Source of the DNA: DATBSK01 sp964501785
GTDB lineage: Bacteria > Actinomycetota > Acidimicrobiia > IMCC26256 > PALSA-555
Length of the DNA stretch: 64,000 nucleotides
Direction: 5' to 3'
Assembly: GCA_964501785.1 (NCBI GenBank)
Contig: CAZCUD010000001.1
Span: 62,001 to 126,000, forward strand
Shown piece after piece: positions 1 through 7,997 of this stretch. The notes beneath the pieces are model-generated. The model was not told the origin of the DNA. It saw only the letters and a program-made list of their open reading frames with translations, and made no database searches. A program made the translations under genes and the position numbers. How positions within the stretch are numbered: the stretch's first letter is position 1; every line of letters begins with the position of its first letter.

Positions 1-636
1 GCGCACCGACCTCGCGACCGGCGCGCTGCGGCCCCCGACGGGACGCCGAAAGCCCGCGGCTGGTTCGTTCGGGACGACAATGATGGCGCGCTCGTCGTGA
101 TCGGCCACGATGCAGCGAACCGTGTACCGGCCCGGCGCGAGCCCTTCGAGCTCGTAGACCCCGACCTCGCCCGGCTCGATGGAGTACTTCGGGAGGTCCG
201 TGCCCTCGATCTCCACGACATGGACGTGTTTGCCGCGGTTCGCCACGATCACCGGTGACGATGTGTCGACGACGAACCGCTCGGGTGTGATCCCGCGTTC
301 GTCGATCGCGACGACCTCGTTGCCTGCGTCCGTCGTCGGATCGGTCGGCGCCGGGGAACCCGTCGTGGTCGTCGCGGCGAGTCCGGGCAGCGAGGCGTCC
401 TCGATCCGCCGGACGACCGTCTTGAGCGAGTCGCCGGCCGCCAGCGCCGCGACCACGGCCGCCGGCGCGTCACGTCCGAGCTGCACGGTTGCCTCGAGCG
501 CCACGTCCTCGACGCGAGGTGGCGTCCGCTCCGCGGCCGTCGCGGCACCAGCACCGACCGTCGCCACGATCACCTCGACGGCGACCAGGCCGGCCACGAG
601 CAGCGACCCGGCACGCCCCCGCCACGACCCGGTCAC
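1..636 (-). CDS. Secreted cupredoxin-like protein (C-terminus beyond window)
   Basis: Read from a GTG at 636 preceded by a good GGAGGT site; 212 codons are open to the window edge, so the C-terminus is missing. The first 35 or so residues form a signal peptide or anchor (Arg-rich start, then a run of Leu/Val/Ala). A Thr/Pro-rich spacer follows. The last third looks like a cupredoxin fold: a strand ending in Asn, then His six residues later (NRGKHVH), and a final CIVADHDERAI stretch giving Cys-x4-His-x4-Ile. In classical type 1 copper sites the last ligand is Met; here it is Ile. Export and a copper or electron-transfer role are inferences. The gene is divergent from the next one and was absent from the usual ORF call because it runs off the end. 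Confidence 0.72.
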   Translation of the reverse strand, partial: MTGSWRGRAGSLLVAGLVAVEVIVATVGAGAATAAERTPPRVEDVALEATVQLGRDAPAAVVAALAAGDSLKTVVRRIEDASLPGLAATTTTGSPAPTDPTTDAGNEVVAIDERGITPERFVVDTSSPVIVANRGKHVHVVEIEGTDLPKYSIEPGEVGVYELEGLAPGRYTVRCIVADHDERAIIVVPNEPAAGFRRPVGGRSAPVARSVR

Positions 637-816
637 GCCACCTCCACCTTCGTGATCGACCTTGTTCGGGCCGACATCGTGGCCCGCATCACGAACGAGC
701 GGCGCGACGGTACGCGCGCGTGACTGCCTGAGCAACGGAAGGGTTGCGTTCGCATCGGCTCGTGGTGACGGATCGCTCCGCGCGGCTAGCGTGCCCACAA
801 CCGAGTGGGGGTTCAC

Positions 817-1815
817 ATGCGCTGGGGCAGGGCAGCACGTCTGGTCAGCGCGGCGACGATCACGTTGGTCTTCGCCGCGACGGCGGTTCCGATCGCGACG
901 GCGAGCGAGTCATCGTCGACGTCGAGCACACTCTCGTTGGAGAGCGAGCCGGGCCACGCGATCGGTCGAGGTGAGAGCATCTCGCTGACGTCGGAGAGCG
1001 CGACGATCGAGGTGACGGGCGACGCATCCGCGATCGACGTGACCGCGACGAACGGCGATGGCACGATCGGCGTGCAGATCGACGCGCCGACCGGCATCGC
1101 ACTCGGTGCCGGCACGTTCGCACTCGCCGCTCCGGCGAGCACCGAGGCAGCCGCGGTGACCGTGACGCGCGACGGGCAGTCGTGCACCGCCGTCGACGGC
1201 TCGCTCACGATCTCTGACCTCACGATCGACGAGAGCGGCTCGGTCACCTCGCTCGCGACCGAGCTCACCCACCGCTGCGACTCGGCGGAGGGTCCGGCGC
1301 TACGGGTGTCGATCGAGCACGCGGTGGTGGCTCCTCAGCCCGAGACGCCCGAGACCACCGTTCCGCCGACGACGACGCCACCCACCACCGCGCCCGCGCC
1401 AGAAGTGCCCGAGATCGCCGTGACGCAGGGTGACGACGTGAGCATCGCCGAGACGTTCACGAACTCGCTCATCGGCGGCTACCGACACCAGGGCGACACG
1501 CGGTTCTATCGGTACAGCCCGAGCTGCACCAACCAGACGAACGTCTTGACCTGCCCGATCTTCCTCACGACCTTGAGCCCGCCGCACCCGGGCGACCCGG
1601 TCTGGTTCACCGTGCAGCTGAAGATCAAGAAGGGCTGGCAGCGCCTGTTCATCACCGAGGGTGACCCACTCGACTCCAACAGCCAGAGCCTCATCGTCCT
1701 CATCACCGGGACCAAGTCCGCCGGGAAGACGTATCGAATCCGCGCGGAGTGGGAGGTGGGCTCGCCCAATCACGTCAAGGGCAAGTACCGCTACTTCAAG
1801 ATCACGCACAACTAG
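817..1815 (+). CDS. Secreted protein of unknown function, Pro/Thr linker
   Basis: 332 residues from an ATG with GTGGGGG just upstream; a GTG at 805 is a possible alternative, and a TAGCGT box lies at 787-792. The N-terminus is a clear Sec signal (MRWGRAARL then a hydrophobic stretch ending ATA). The mature protein has an N-terminal region rich in Ser, Thr, Ala and Asp with two Cys, a Pro/Thr linker near residues 170-200, and a C-terminal domain of about 125 residues with two Cys and many aromatics. That region may be a beta-sandwich of the kind used for surface binding, but I recognise no family. Exported location is well supported; function is unknown. Confidence 0.7.
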   Translation: MRWGRAARLVSAATITLVFAATAVPIATASESSSTSSTLSLESEPGHAIGRGESISLTSESATIEVTGDASAIDVTATNGDGTIGVQIDAPTGIALGAGTFALAAPASTEAAAVTVTRDGQSCTAVDGSLTISDLTIDESGSVTSLATELTHRCDSAEGPALRVSIEHAVVAPQPETPETTVPPTTTPPTTAPAPEVPEIAVTQGDDVSIAETFTNSLIGGYRHQGDTRFYRYSPSCTNQTNVLTCPIFLTTLSPPHPGDPVWFTVQLKIKKGWQRLFITEGDPLDSNSQSLIVLITGTKSAGKTYRIRAEWEVGSPNHVKGKYRYFKITHN

Positions 1816-1851
1816 CAGTCACTCGCCCGAGCCCGGTCGCCGGACCCTTGT

Positions 1852-1889
1852 TGCGTAGCTCACCCTCGTCACGAGGGTTGAGCTACGCA
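1852..1889. repeat. Palindromic repeat, family A, copy 1
   Basis: The left arm TGCGTAGCTCACCCTCGT pairs with the right arm over 18 bp with a single bulged T and almost no loop. It lies between the convergent genes ending at 1815 and 1909. There is no T-run, so it is not a standard intrinsic terminator, though it could stall or protect both transcripts. Related copies lie at 13718, 13775 and 22079. Confidence 0.85.
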
Positions 1890-1908
1890 GGCAGATGCAG
1901 GTGCAGGC

Positions 1909-3108
1909 TCAGATGATCGCGACCGGGATCGACCCGGCATCACGGACCGCCTTGACGCTGGCCGACTCGAGCTCGGCGAGCGGCCGGTAGGCGAGCGCGT
2001 CGGGGTCGAGATCGAGGTCGCGGGCGGTCTCGCCGTCGAGGCGTTCGATCACGTCCTTCGACGCGAGCACGGTGGCGCCGGTCGCAGCCTGCTCGATCCG
2101 CGCGGCCTCGTTCATGGCGTCACCCAAGGCGGTCACCTCGAGCCGGCCACCGGTGGCGACCTGGCCGACCATCAGCGTCGCACCCCAGTGCACGCCGACG
2201 TTCACTCGCACCTCGGCATCGCCGGTTCCCAGCTTCCCGGCGCTGTCGCGGATCGTACGGGCGGCGCGGATCGCGGCCGCGGCGGCCCCAGACTCCGAAC
2301 CCTCGAGCTGCTCCTGCAGGAAGAGCGCGGACGCTCCGTCGCCGGCGTGCTTGCCGACGATCCCGCCCTGTTCGATCACTTGCGAGTCGATGAGGTCGGT
2401 CAGCCCGCTGATCACGTCGAAGTACGCGCGCGACGAGAGCCGGCGCGAGAGGTCACCCGAGGCCTCGAGATCGGCGAACAGGATCGCGGCGCTGCGTCGC
2501 TTGGGCTCCGCCACGTCCTGCATCCGCTCGTACATCCGACGATCACCGCGCGCCAGCCGGAGGAGGAGGCTGTCGGGCAGATCGCCGTGCGAGAGGCGCA
2601 TGGTGCCGAGGAACTCGCCGTCGTCGCTGCTGATGCGTATGTCGGTGAACGTGACGTCGCCGAGCCACGAGGTCCGCAGGCCGGGCAGGTCCGGGAACGA
2701 GTGCGTCGACGTCCACGCACGCGGCTCCCGGCGGACGGGCTCGACGCGAGCGGCGGCGTCGCGCAGCGTCCAGAAGACGTCGTCGAACAGCTCAGCGTTC
2801 TCCGAAGGGTCGACGGAGGCACGCATGATCGGCACGTTGAGCCGCCACCAGTCCCGCGAGCTCTCGTCGGTCGTCGCCCAGATCTCCGGATCCTCGAGCT
2901 GACGTCGGATGAGCGACTTGCCGTAGAAGCGCCCGGCGTCGCTCGGCTCGATGCCGATGATGCGCGCTTCCTCCGACGAGATGAACACGACGCGCCACGA
3001 CGCGTCGCAGAGCTCACCCGAGAGGCCGGCGTGCTCCATCGCCAGCGCGATCTCTCGCAGCTCGGGGTGATCGGGGAGCGGCGGCCCCGCGCTCGCTGCC
3101 TCTGACAC
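1909..3108 (-). CDS. Class III adenylate/guanylate cyclase with PAS-like sensor
   Basis: 399 residues from GTG. The C-terminal half (about residues 205-375) is a class III nucleotide cyclase domain. It shows the first metal Asp in AILFADLE, the second in GKHAGDG, and the Asn/Arg pair of the transition-state helix in GDAMNEAARIE. The N-terminal 190 residues include a segment (WRVVFISSEEARIIG) that resembles a PAS-type sensor, so the enzyme probably makes cAMP or cGMP in response to a bound ligand. There is no transmembrane segment. The substrate cannot be told from sequence alone. It converges with the secreted protein upstream, with repeat A1 in between. Confidence 0.82.
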   Translation of the reverse strand: MSEAASAGPPLPDHPELREIALAMEHAGLSGELCDASWRVVFISSEEARIIGIEPSDAGRFYGKSLIRRQLEDPEIWATTDESSRDWWRLNVPIMRASVDPSENAELFDDVFWTLRDAAARVEPVRREPRAWTSTHSFPDLPGLRTSWLGDVTFTDIRISSDDGEFLGTMRLSHGDLPDSLLLRLARGDRRMYERMQDVAEPKRRSAAILFADLEASGDLSRRLSSRAYFDVISGLTDLIDSQVIEQGGIVGKHAGDGASALFLQEQLEGSESGAAAAAIRAARTIRDSAGKLGTGDAEVRVNVGVHWGATLMVGQVATGGRLEVTALGDAMNEAARIEQAATGATVLASKDVIERLDGETARDLDLDPDALAYRPLAELESASVKAVRDAGSIPVAII

Positions 3109-3148
3109 GTGGCCAGGCTACGACGCGCCGGCGCTCGGCGGGAAGACG

Positions 3149-3727
3149 TCAGTCCTCGTCGTCGGGCTCGTTCGGGTCGACGTCGTGCCCCGCGTCGCGC
3201 AGGCGTGCGAGCAGCCGGTCCCGGATCGAGTCCCCGGGCCGGCGGGCTCGCTCGCCGAGCACGCGCCAGCCGTGGCGTGACGAGTAGAGGAGCGTCGGCT
3301 CCTTGAGGCGCCCGTAGCCGTAGCCGGTGACCTCGGCGAAGAACAGCTCGTGGTCGCGCATCGCCTTGCGGTCGAACACCTCGCAGCGCAACCAGGCGAC
3401 GCAGTCGCGCACGACGGGGAGGCCGTCGACGAGCTCGAGGTACTCCTCGGCGATGTAGTGGAACCGTCGGCCGGGGTACGAGAAGTACTGGCCCGCGTCG
3501 ACCTGGTCGGCGGCGAGGATCGAGACGCTGAACGTGCCGCTCGCCTCGATGAGCGGGAACGTGTCGTGCTTGGGTGACACCGAGGCCATCACGACGGGCT
3601 CCTCGAACGCGACCTGGCTCACCCAGTGCGACGTGTACGCCCGCACGAGCCCGTCGTGCGCGGCGCCGACCACTTGCACGCCCTTGACCATCTGGCCGAG
3701 AGCGCGCTTGAGCTTCGGGTCGATCAC
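3149..3727 (-). CDS. Flavin reductase-like FMN-binding protein
   Basis: 192 residues from GTG. The sequence follows the flavin-reductase/split-barrel pattern: LGQMVKGVQVVGA at the N-terminus, then TSHWVSQVAFEEPVVMASVS (the strand-loop that holds FMN), SGTFSVSILAADQ, and a central CVAWLRCEVFDR strand. These proteins bind FMN or coenzyme F420 and reduce flavin or serve as the small component of a two-component monooxygenase. No partner monooxygenase is adjacent. The acidic C-terminal tail (PNEPDDED) looks unstructured. Confidence 0.8.
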   Translation of the reverse strand: MIDPKLKRALGQMVKGVQVVGAAHDGLVRAYTSHWVSQVAFEEPVVMASVSPKHDTFPLIEASGTFSVSILAADQVDAGQYFSYPGRRFHYIAEEYLELVDGLPVVRDCVAWLRCEVFDRKAMRDHELFFAEVTGYGYGRLKEPTLLYSSRHGWRVLGERARRPGDSIRDRLLARLRDAGHDVDPNEPDDED

Positions 3728-3757
3728 CGACGACGGCGGGGAATTCGGGTACCCGGG

Positions 3758-4033
3758 TCAGGACCCGAAGGTCTTGTTGCCCTTCGAGGACTCGAGCGCC
3801 TTCTCGTAGTCCTTGCGGGCCCGGGTGTAGCCGTTGGCGCCGTGGCGGAGCATCCCGCCGGTGCGGACCTCCTTCACCTTGTCCTCGAGGTCCTTCAGCA
3901 GCCCCTCCAGGTCGTCGCCGGGCTGCGCGGTGACGACCCGGTCGAACCGCTCGTGGATCTCGTCGAACCGCCGCCGTACCTGGCCGTACTCGTCGTCGAG
4001 CCGCTTCTTCGCCTTCTCGAGGTCGTCGGCCAT
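3758..4033 (-). CDS. Small charged helical protein, unknown
   Basis: 91 residues from an ATG with GGAGGAG upstream. It is almost entirely charged and helical (KAKKRLDDEYGQVRRRFDEI, then DLEGLLKDLEDKVKEV), predicting one or two coiled-coil helices. There is no signal, Cys pair or recognisable domain. It is divergent from dtd with only 47 nt between start codons. Probably a soluble structural or regulatory peptide; function unknown. Confidence 0.6.
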   Translation of the reverse strand: MADDLEKAKKRLDDEYGQVRRRFDEIHERFDRVVTAQPGDDLEGLLKDLEDKVKEVRTGGMLRHGANGYTRARKDYEKALESSKGNKTFGS

Positions 4034-4068
4034 GGTCTGCGCTCCTCCGCTCGTGGGCAGCCGAAATC

Positions 4069-4074
4069 TACGCT
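4069..4074 (+). promoter_or_regulatory. -10 box TACGCT of dtd (leaderless)
   Basis: TACGCT ends 6 nt before the GTG start of dtd, with no Shine-Dalgarno sequence in between, so transcription probably starts at or within a base of the start codon. Confidence 0.55.
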
Positions 4075-4080
4075 GCCGCG

Positions 4081-4518
4081 GTGCGTGCCGTCGTCCAGCG
4101 GGTGACCCGAGCCGCGGTCGTGGTCGACGGCGAGACGGTCGGCGAGATCGGGACCGGGCTCTGCGTGCTCGTCGGCGTGACGCACGATGATGACGAGAGC
4201 AACGCGCGGAAGCTCGCCGAGAAGCTGTGGCACCTGCGGTGCTTCGACGACGCCGATGGTGTGATGAACGTCTCGGCTGCCGACGCGGGGCATCCGCTCC
4301 TCGTGATCAGCCAGTTCACCCTCTACGGCGACACCCGCAAGGGCCGGCGCCCGTCGTGGATCGCCGCCGCCCGGCCCGAGCACGCCGAGCCCCTCGTCGA
4401 GGCGGTGGTGACGGCCCTGCGCGACCTCGGCGCCGAGGTCGCCACCGGCCGCTTCGGCGCCGACATGCAGGTGGAGCTCGTCAACGACGGCCCGGTCACC
4501 CTGCTCGTCGAGACCTGA
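4081..4518 (+). CDS. dtd: D-aminoacyl-tRNA deacylase
   Basis: 145 residues, the usual length for DTD. It hydrolyses D-amino acids (and glycine mischarged on tRNA-Ala) from tRNA, protecting translation. Seen in the sequence: the N-terminal MRAVVQRVTRAAVVV strand, the SQFTLYGD active-site motif with its Thr, and the near-C-terminal NDGPVT motif whose cross-subunit Gly-Pro gives chiral selectivity. The enzyme acts as a cytoplasmic homodimer. Its GTG start follows a TACGCT box by 6 nt. Confidence 0.96.
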   Translation: MRAVVQRVTRAAVVVDGETVGEIGTGLCVLVGVTHDDDESNARKLAEKLWHLRCFDDADGVMNVSAADAGHPLLVISQFTLYGDTRKGRRPSWIAAARPEHAEPLVEAVVTALRDLGAEVATGRFGADMQVELVNDGPVTLLVET

Positions 4519-4570
4519 GCGTCGCCGCGGCGCGAGCGAACATGTGTGCGGTCGAGTCGCACGCCGCACG

Positions 4571-4576
4571 TACGAT
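4571..4576 (+). promoter_or_regulatory. -10 box TACGAT of pcrA (leaderless)
   Basis: TACGAT ends 9 nt before ATG 4586. This box falls inside the longer open frame that could begin at GTG 4544, which favours the internal ATG as the real start. Confidence 0.5.
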
Positions 4577-4585
4577 GGCCGCCTC

Positions 4586-6967
4586 ATGGTCGAGCCCACC
4601 GCGCCGCCGCCCGAGGCGTACACCGACGCGGATGCGGACGCCGCGACCGCGACCGACGAAGCGCCGCCGCCCGACGCGGTCGATCCGGCCCGACTCGAGG
4701 AGCTGCTCGACGGGCTGAACCCGGTCCAGCGCGAGGCCGCGAGCGCACCCGACGGGCCGATCCTCGTCGTCGCCGGTGCGGGCTCGGGCAAGACGCGCGT
4801 GCTCACCCGTCGGGTCGCCTATCTCATCGCCTCACGCCGCGTCTCGCCGTTCGGGCTGCTCGCCATCACGTTCACCAACAAGGCCGCCGGCGAGATGAAG
4901 GAGCGCGTCGCTTCGCTTGTCGGGCCCGTCGCCCGCCGGATGTGGGTGAGCACCTTCCACTCGGCGTGCTCGCGCATCCTCCGCCGCGAAGCCCAGCACC
5001 TCGGGCTGCGCCCTCAGTTCTCCATCTACGACCAGTCCGACGCCGTGCGCCTCACCGACTACGTGCGGCGCGACCTCAACCTCGACCCGAAGCGCTTCCC
5101 GCCCCGCCAGCTCCACGCCCGCATCTCGGCGCTCAAGAACGAGCTGCTCGGCCCGGCCGAGGTCAGCGCGGCCGCCTACACGCCGCCGGAGCGCAAGATC
5201 GCCGAGGTCTACACCGAGTACCAGCGCCGTCTGCTCGACGCGTCGGCCGTCGACTTCGACGACCTGCTGACGCTCGTGGTGCGCCTGTTCCGCGAGCACC
5301 CCGACGCGCTCGATCGGTGGCGCCGGCGCTTCCAGCACGTGCTCGTCGACGAGTTCCAGGACACCAACGTCGCCCAGTGGGAGATCGTGCGCCTCCTCAC
5401 CGAGGAGCACCGCAACGTCATGGTCGTGGGTGACCAGGATCAGAGCGTCTACAAGTTCCGCGGGGCGGACTACCGCAACCTGATGCGGTTCGAGGAGGTG
5501 TTCCCGGAGGCGACGATCATCGTGCTCGACCAGAACTACCGGTCGACGCAGAACATCCTCGACGCGGCCAACGCGGTGATCGCCAACAACGCGGCCCGCA
5601 AGCCCAAGCACCTCTGGACCGAGCAGGTGGGGGGCGAGCTGCTCACCCGCTACCAGGCCGAGGACGAGCACGACGAGGCCGCGTTCGTGTGCAACGAGGT
5701 CACTCGCCTCACCGACACCGAGGGTCAGCGGTTCGGCGACATCGCCGTCTTCTACCGCACGAACGCGCAGAGCCGCGTGGTCGAGGAGTCGTTCGTGCGG
5801 GCGGGCATCCCCTACAAGGTCGTGGGCGGCACGAAGTTCTACGACCGCCGAGAGGTCAAGGACGCGGTCGCGTACCTGCGCGCCCTGGTCAATCCCGACG
5901 ACGAGGTGAGCTGGAAGCGCATCGTCAACACGCCGAAGCGCGGCGTCGGCGACACGTCGGTCGCCAAGATCGAGGCCCACGCCAACGGCGCCAACCTCAC
6001 GTTCCGCGACGCGCTGCGCGAGGCCGCGGTCGCGGGCGTGAGCGGGAAGGCGCTCGGGGGCATCCGCGACCTGCTCGAGCTCATGGTCGCGTTCGAGGGC
6101 TACACGCTCGACGGGGTCGCCGCGACCCTCGAGCGCATCCTCGAGATCACCGGCTACGTCGCCGAGCTCGAGGCGGAGCGCACCATCGAGGCCCAGGGCC
6201 GCATCGAGAACCTCGCCGAGCTCGTGGGCGTGTGCCGAGAGTTCGACGACGCGCTCGACGCGGGCGACACGACGATGCTGGCCGGGATCGCCGGCGTGGG
6301 AATCGACGTCGCCGAGGCCCACCAGATCGTCGCTCCGACCGGTCTCGATCGGGTGCAGGCGTTCCTCGAGGCCGTCTCACTGGTCGCCGACGTCGACGAG
6401 ACGCCGACCGAGGACGACAGCGCCGTCACGCTGATGACGCTGCACACCGCGAAGGGCCTCGAGTACCCGATCGTGTTCATCACCGGGCTCGAGGACGGCG
6501 TGTTCCCCCACATCCGCGCCCTCGGCGATCCCGAAGAGCTCGAGGAGGAGCGACGCCTCTGCTACGTGGGCATCACCCGCGCGCAGGAGCACCTCTACCT
6601 GTGCCACGCGTGGAGTCGCACGCTGTTCGGACGCACCGACTACTACCCGCCGAGCCGCTTCCTGAGCGAGATCCCCGAGGAGCTCGTGCACGCGATCGGA
6701 GAGGACCGCAGCCAGGGTGGGTACGGCGCGCACCGCGACGCCGTCGTCCGGGCCGCCATCCGACGCGGGGGCGAGGCGCCCGGCTCGCGCGGCGCCGAGC
6801 AGCTGGGGCTGAAGATCGGCGACGACGTCATGCACGAGAAGTGGGGCGAAGGCGTCGTGCTCGACATCGAGGGCACGGGCGACCGAGCCGAGGCCGTGGT
6901 CAACTTCCGCGACGTGGGCGAGAAGCGCCTCCTGCTCACCTGGGCGCCCCTCACCAAGATCGGCTGA
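4586..6967 (+). CDS. pcrA: ATP-dependent DNA helicase PcrA/UvrD
   Basis: 793 residues, typical for PcrA/UvrD superfamily 1A helicases, which unwind DNA 3'-5' in repair and replication restart. An acidic Pro-rich leader of about 35 residues precedes the Q motif (LNPVQREA). Walker A GAGSGKT follows, then FTNKAAGEMKERV (motif Ia), LVDEFQDTN (Walker B), GDQDQSVYKFRGAD (motif III), LDQNYRST (IV), LMTLHTAKGLEYPIVF (V) and YVGITRAQEHLYL (VI). The C-terminal 60 residues (KWGEGVVLDIEG...) form the Tudor-like domain that contacts RNA polymerase in PcrA. All motifs are intact. The ATG was chosen because a TACGAT box sits 9 nt before it. Confidence 0.97.
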   Translation: MVEPTAPPPEAYTDADADAATATDEAPPPDAVDPARLEELLDGLNPVQREAASAPDGPILVVAGAGSGKTRVLTRRVAYLIASRRVSPFGLLAITFTNKAAGEMKERVASLVGPVARRMWVSTFHSACSRILRREAQHLGLRPQFSIYDQSDAVRLTDYVRRDLNLDPKRFPPRQLHARISALKNELLGPAEVSAAAYTPPERKIAEVYTEYQRRLLDASAVDFDDLLTLVVRLFREHPDALDRWRRRFQHVLVDEFQDTNVAQWEIVRLLTEEHRNVMVVGDQDQSVYKFRGADYRNLMRFEEVFPEATIIVLDQNYRSTQNILDAANAVIANNAARKPKHLWTEQVGGELLTRYQAEDEHDEAAFVCNEVTRLTDTEGQRFGDIAVFYRTNAQSRVVEESFVRAGIPYKVVGGTKFYDRREVKDAVAYLRALVNPDDEVSWKRIVNTPKRGVGDTSVAKIEAHANGANLTFRDALREAAVAGVSGKALGGIRDLLELMVAFEGYTLDGVAATLERILEITGYVAELEAERTIEAQGRIENLAELVGVCREFDDALDAGDTTMLAGIAGVGIDVAEAHQIVAPTGLDRVQAFLEAVSLVADVDETPTEDDSAVTLMTLHTAKGLEYPIVFITGLEDGVFPHIRALGDPEELEEERRLCYVGITRAQEHLYLCHAWSRTLFGRTDYYPPSRFLSEIPEELVHAIGEDRSQGGYGAHRDAVVRAAIRRGGEAPGSRGAEQLGLKIGDDVMHEKWGEGVVLDIEGTGDRAEAVVNFRDVGEKRLLLTWAPLTKIG

Positions 6968-7438
6968 TCAGCCGCCGCCCTGGACCGGGGCCGGTTCGCT
7001 CTCGCGCAGGTTCACGTACACCGCGTCGTCGGGTGCGCCCTCCTGGAGGCTGCCGATCGTGACCCGGAAGCGGTCGAGGTCGACGGCCTGGAGGTCGTTG
7101 TCCTCGCAGTCGACGTAGGCCTTGCGCGGGTCGCGCCACTTGACGATGCAGTCGGTGGTGTCGGGCTTCACCAACGAGAGCGCCACGAGGTTGCCGTCCT
7201 CGACGTCGAGCCAGAAGCCCTCGTCGCCGAACGGGCTGGCGAAGTAGAGCGGCCCGCCTTCGTCGATCTTTCCCTTCAGCTCCCGCTCGATCCCCAGGAA
7301 GAGGGGCTCTCGGGACGACGGTGTGTCCTGGCTGCCGCCGGTGGCGAAGAAGATGAGCGCGGCCACCGCGACCCCGGCGACGACGACCAGCACCCCGGCG
7401 AAGACGAGGACCCGACGATCCGAGGGAGCTGCCGGCAC
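6968..7438 (-). CDS. Single-pass membrane-anchored protein, unknown
   Basis: 156 residues if started at GTG 7438, which places a single transmembrane helix (RRVLVFAGVLVVVAGVAVAA) at the N-terminus; the frame is open further upstream but reads through low-complexity codons there. The exported part of about 115 residues has two Cys in a CIVKWRDPRKAYVDC arrangement that could form a disulfide, and ends Gly-Gly-Gly. Its order of strands (PLYFASPF, FWLDVEDGNLVALSL) recalls a Rieske-like or other small beta fold, but iron ligands are absent. It converges with pcrA, the two stop codons being adjacent. Function unknown. Confidence 0.6.
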   Translation of the reverse strand: MPAAPSDRRVLVFAGVLVVVAGVAVAALIFFATGGSQDTPSSREPLFLGIERELKGKIDEGGPLYFASPFGDEGFWLDVEDGNLVALSLVKPDTTDCIVKWRDPRKAYVDCEDNDLQAVDLDRFRVTIGSLQEGAPDDAVYVNLRESEPAPVQGGG

Positions 7439-7542
7439 GTCTGCATTCTCGCGGAGGTCCGCAGGTGGGTCGGAGTCGGGCGTCGGACGCCGAGCAGGCC
7501 CGATCGGCCGGCGCGGATCGGGAGCCCTCCCCCGGGGGCACG

Positions 7543-7548
7543 TACTAT
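7543..7548 (+). promoter_or_regulatory. -10 box TACTAT (leaderless)
   Basis: TACTAT ends 8 nt before the GTG of the cobalamin-binding subunit; no ribosome-binding site intervenes. It is among the boxes closest to the TATAAT consensus in the window. Confidence 0.6.
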
Positions 7549-7556
7549 CCGAGGCC

Positions 7557-7973
7557 GTGCATCGCCCGTACCGCGTCGTGATCGCGAAGGCCGGCCTCGA
7601 CGGCCACGATCGAGGAGCCAAGGTGATCGCGCGGGCCCTGCGGGACGCGGGCTTCGAGGTCATCTACACGGGCCTCTTCCAGACCCCGGCTCAGGTCGCC
7701 GAGACCGCCCTCCAGGAGGATGCCGACGCGGTCGGGCTCTCGATCCTGTCGGGGGCCCACCTCACGCTCTTCCCCAAGGTCGTGAGCGAGCTGGCCGACC
7801 GGGGTCGGGCCGACGTGCTGGTCTTCGGCGGCGGCATCATCCCCGACGACGACGCCGAGCAGCTGCGAGCGGCCGGCGTCGCCGCGGTCTTCACCCCGGG
7901 TGCACCCCTCGCCGACATCACGGGCTGGCTCGAGTCGGCCCTCGACGAGCGGGACGCGACGGTCACGCGCTGA
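7557..7973 (+). CDS. Methylmalonyl-CoA mutase-type cobalamin-binding subunit
   Basis: 138 residues making a complete, stand-alone B12-binding domain. Seen: the AGLDGHDRG motif (DxHxxG, whose His replaces dimethylbenzimidazole on cobalt), the SILSG loop (SxL), and FGGGIIPDDD (GG motif). This matches the small subunit of split methylmalonyl-CoA mutases, which isomerise methylmalonyl-CoA to succinyl-CoA with a separate large catalytic subunit. The large subunit is not in the window. The next genes, sucC-sucD, use succinyl-CoA, so the pairing makes metabolic sense for propionate use. Partner identity (methylmalonyl-, ethylmalonyl- or isobutyryl-CoA mutase) remains open. Confidence 0.9.
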   Translation: MHRPYRVVIAKAGLDGHDRGAKVIARALRDAGFEVIYTGLFQTPAQVAETALQEDADAVGLSILSGAHLTLFPKVVSELADRGRADVLVFGGGIIPDDDAEQLRAAGVAAVFTPGAPLADITGWLESALDERDATVTR

Positions 7974-7997
7974 ACCCCGAGAACGGAAAAGGATCAG

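Noticed and set aside
637..816. tRNA, small RNA or riboswitch in the divergent gap
   Set aside because: No cloverleaf, no conserved riboswitch core and no strong hairpin; only a TAGCGT box at 787-792 is recognisable.
1852..1889. Intrinsic terminator
   Set aside because: Strong stem but no T-run, and related sequences lie in leaders and other places; a dispersed repeat explains it better, although it may also end transcripts.
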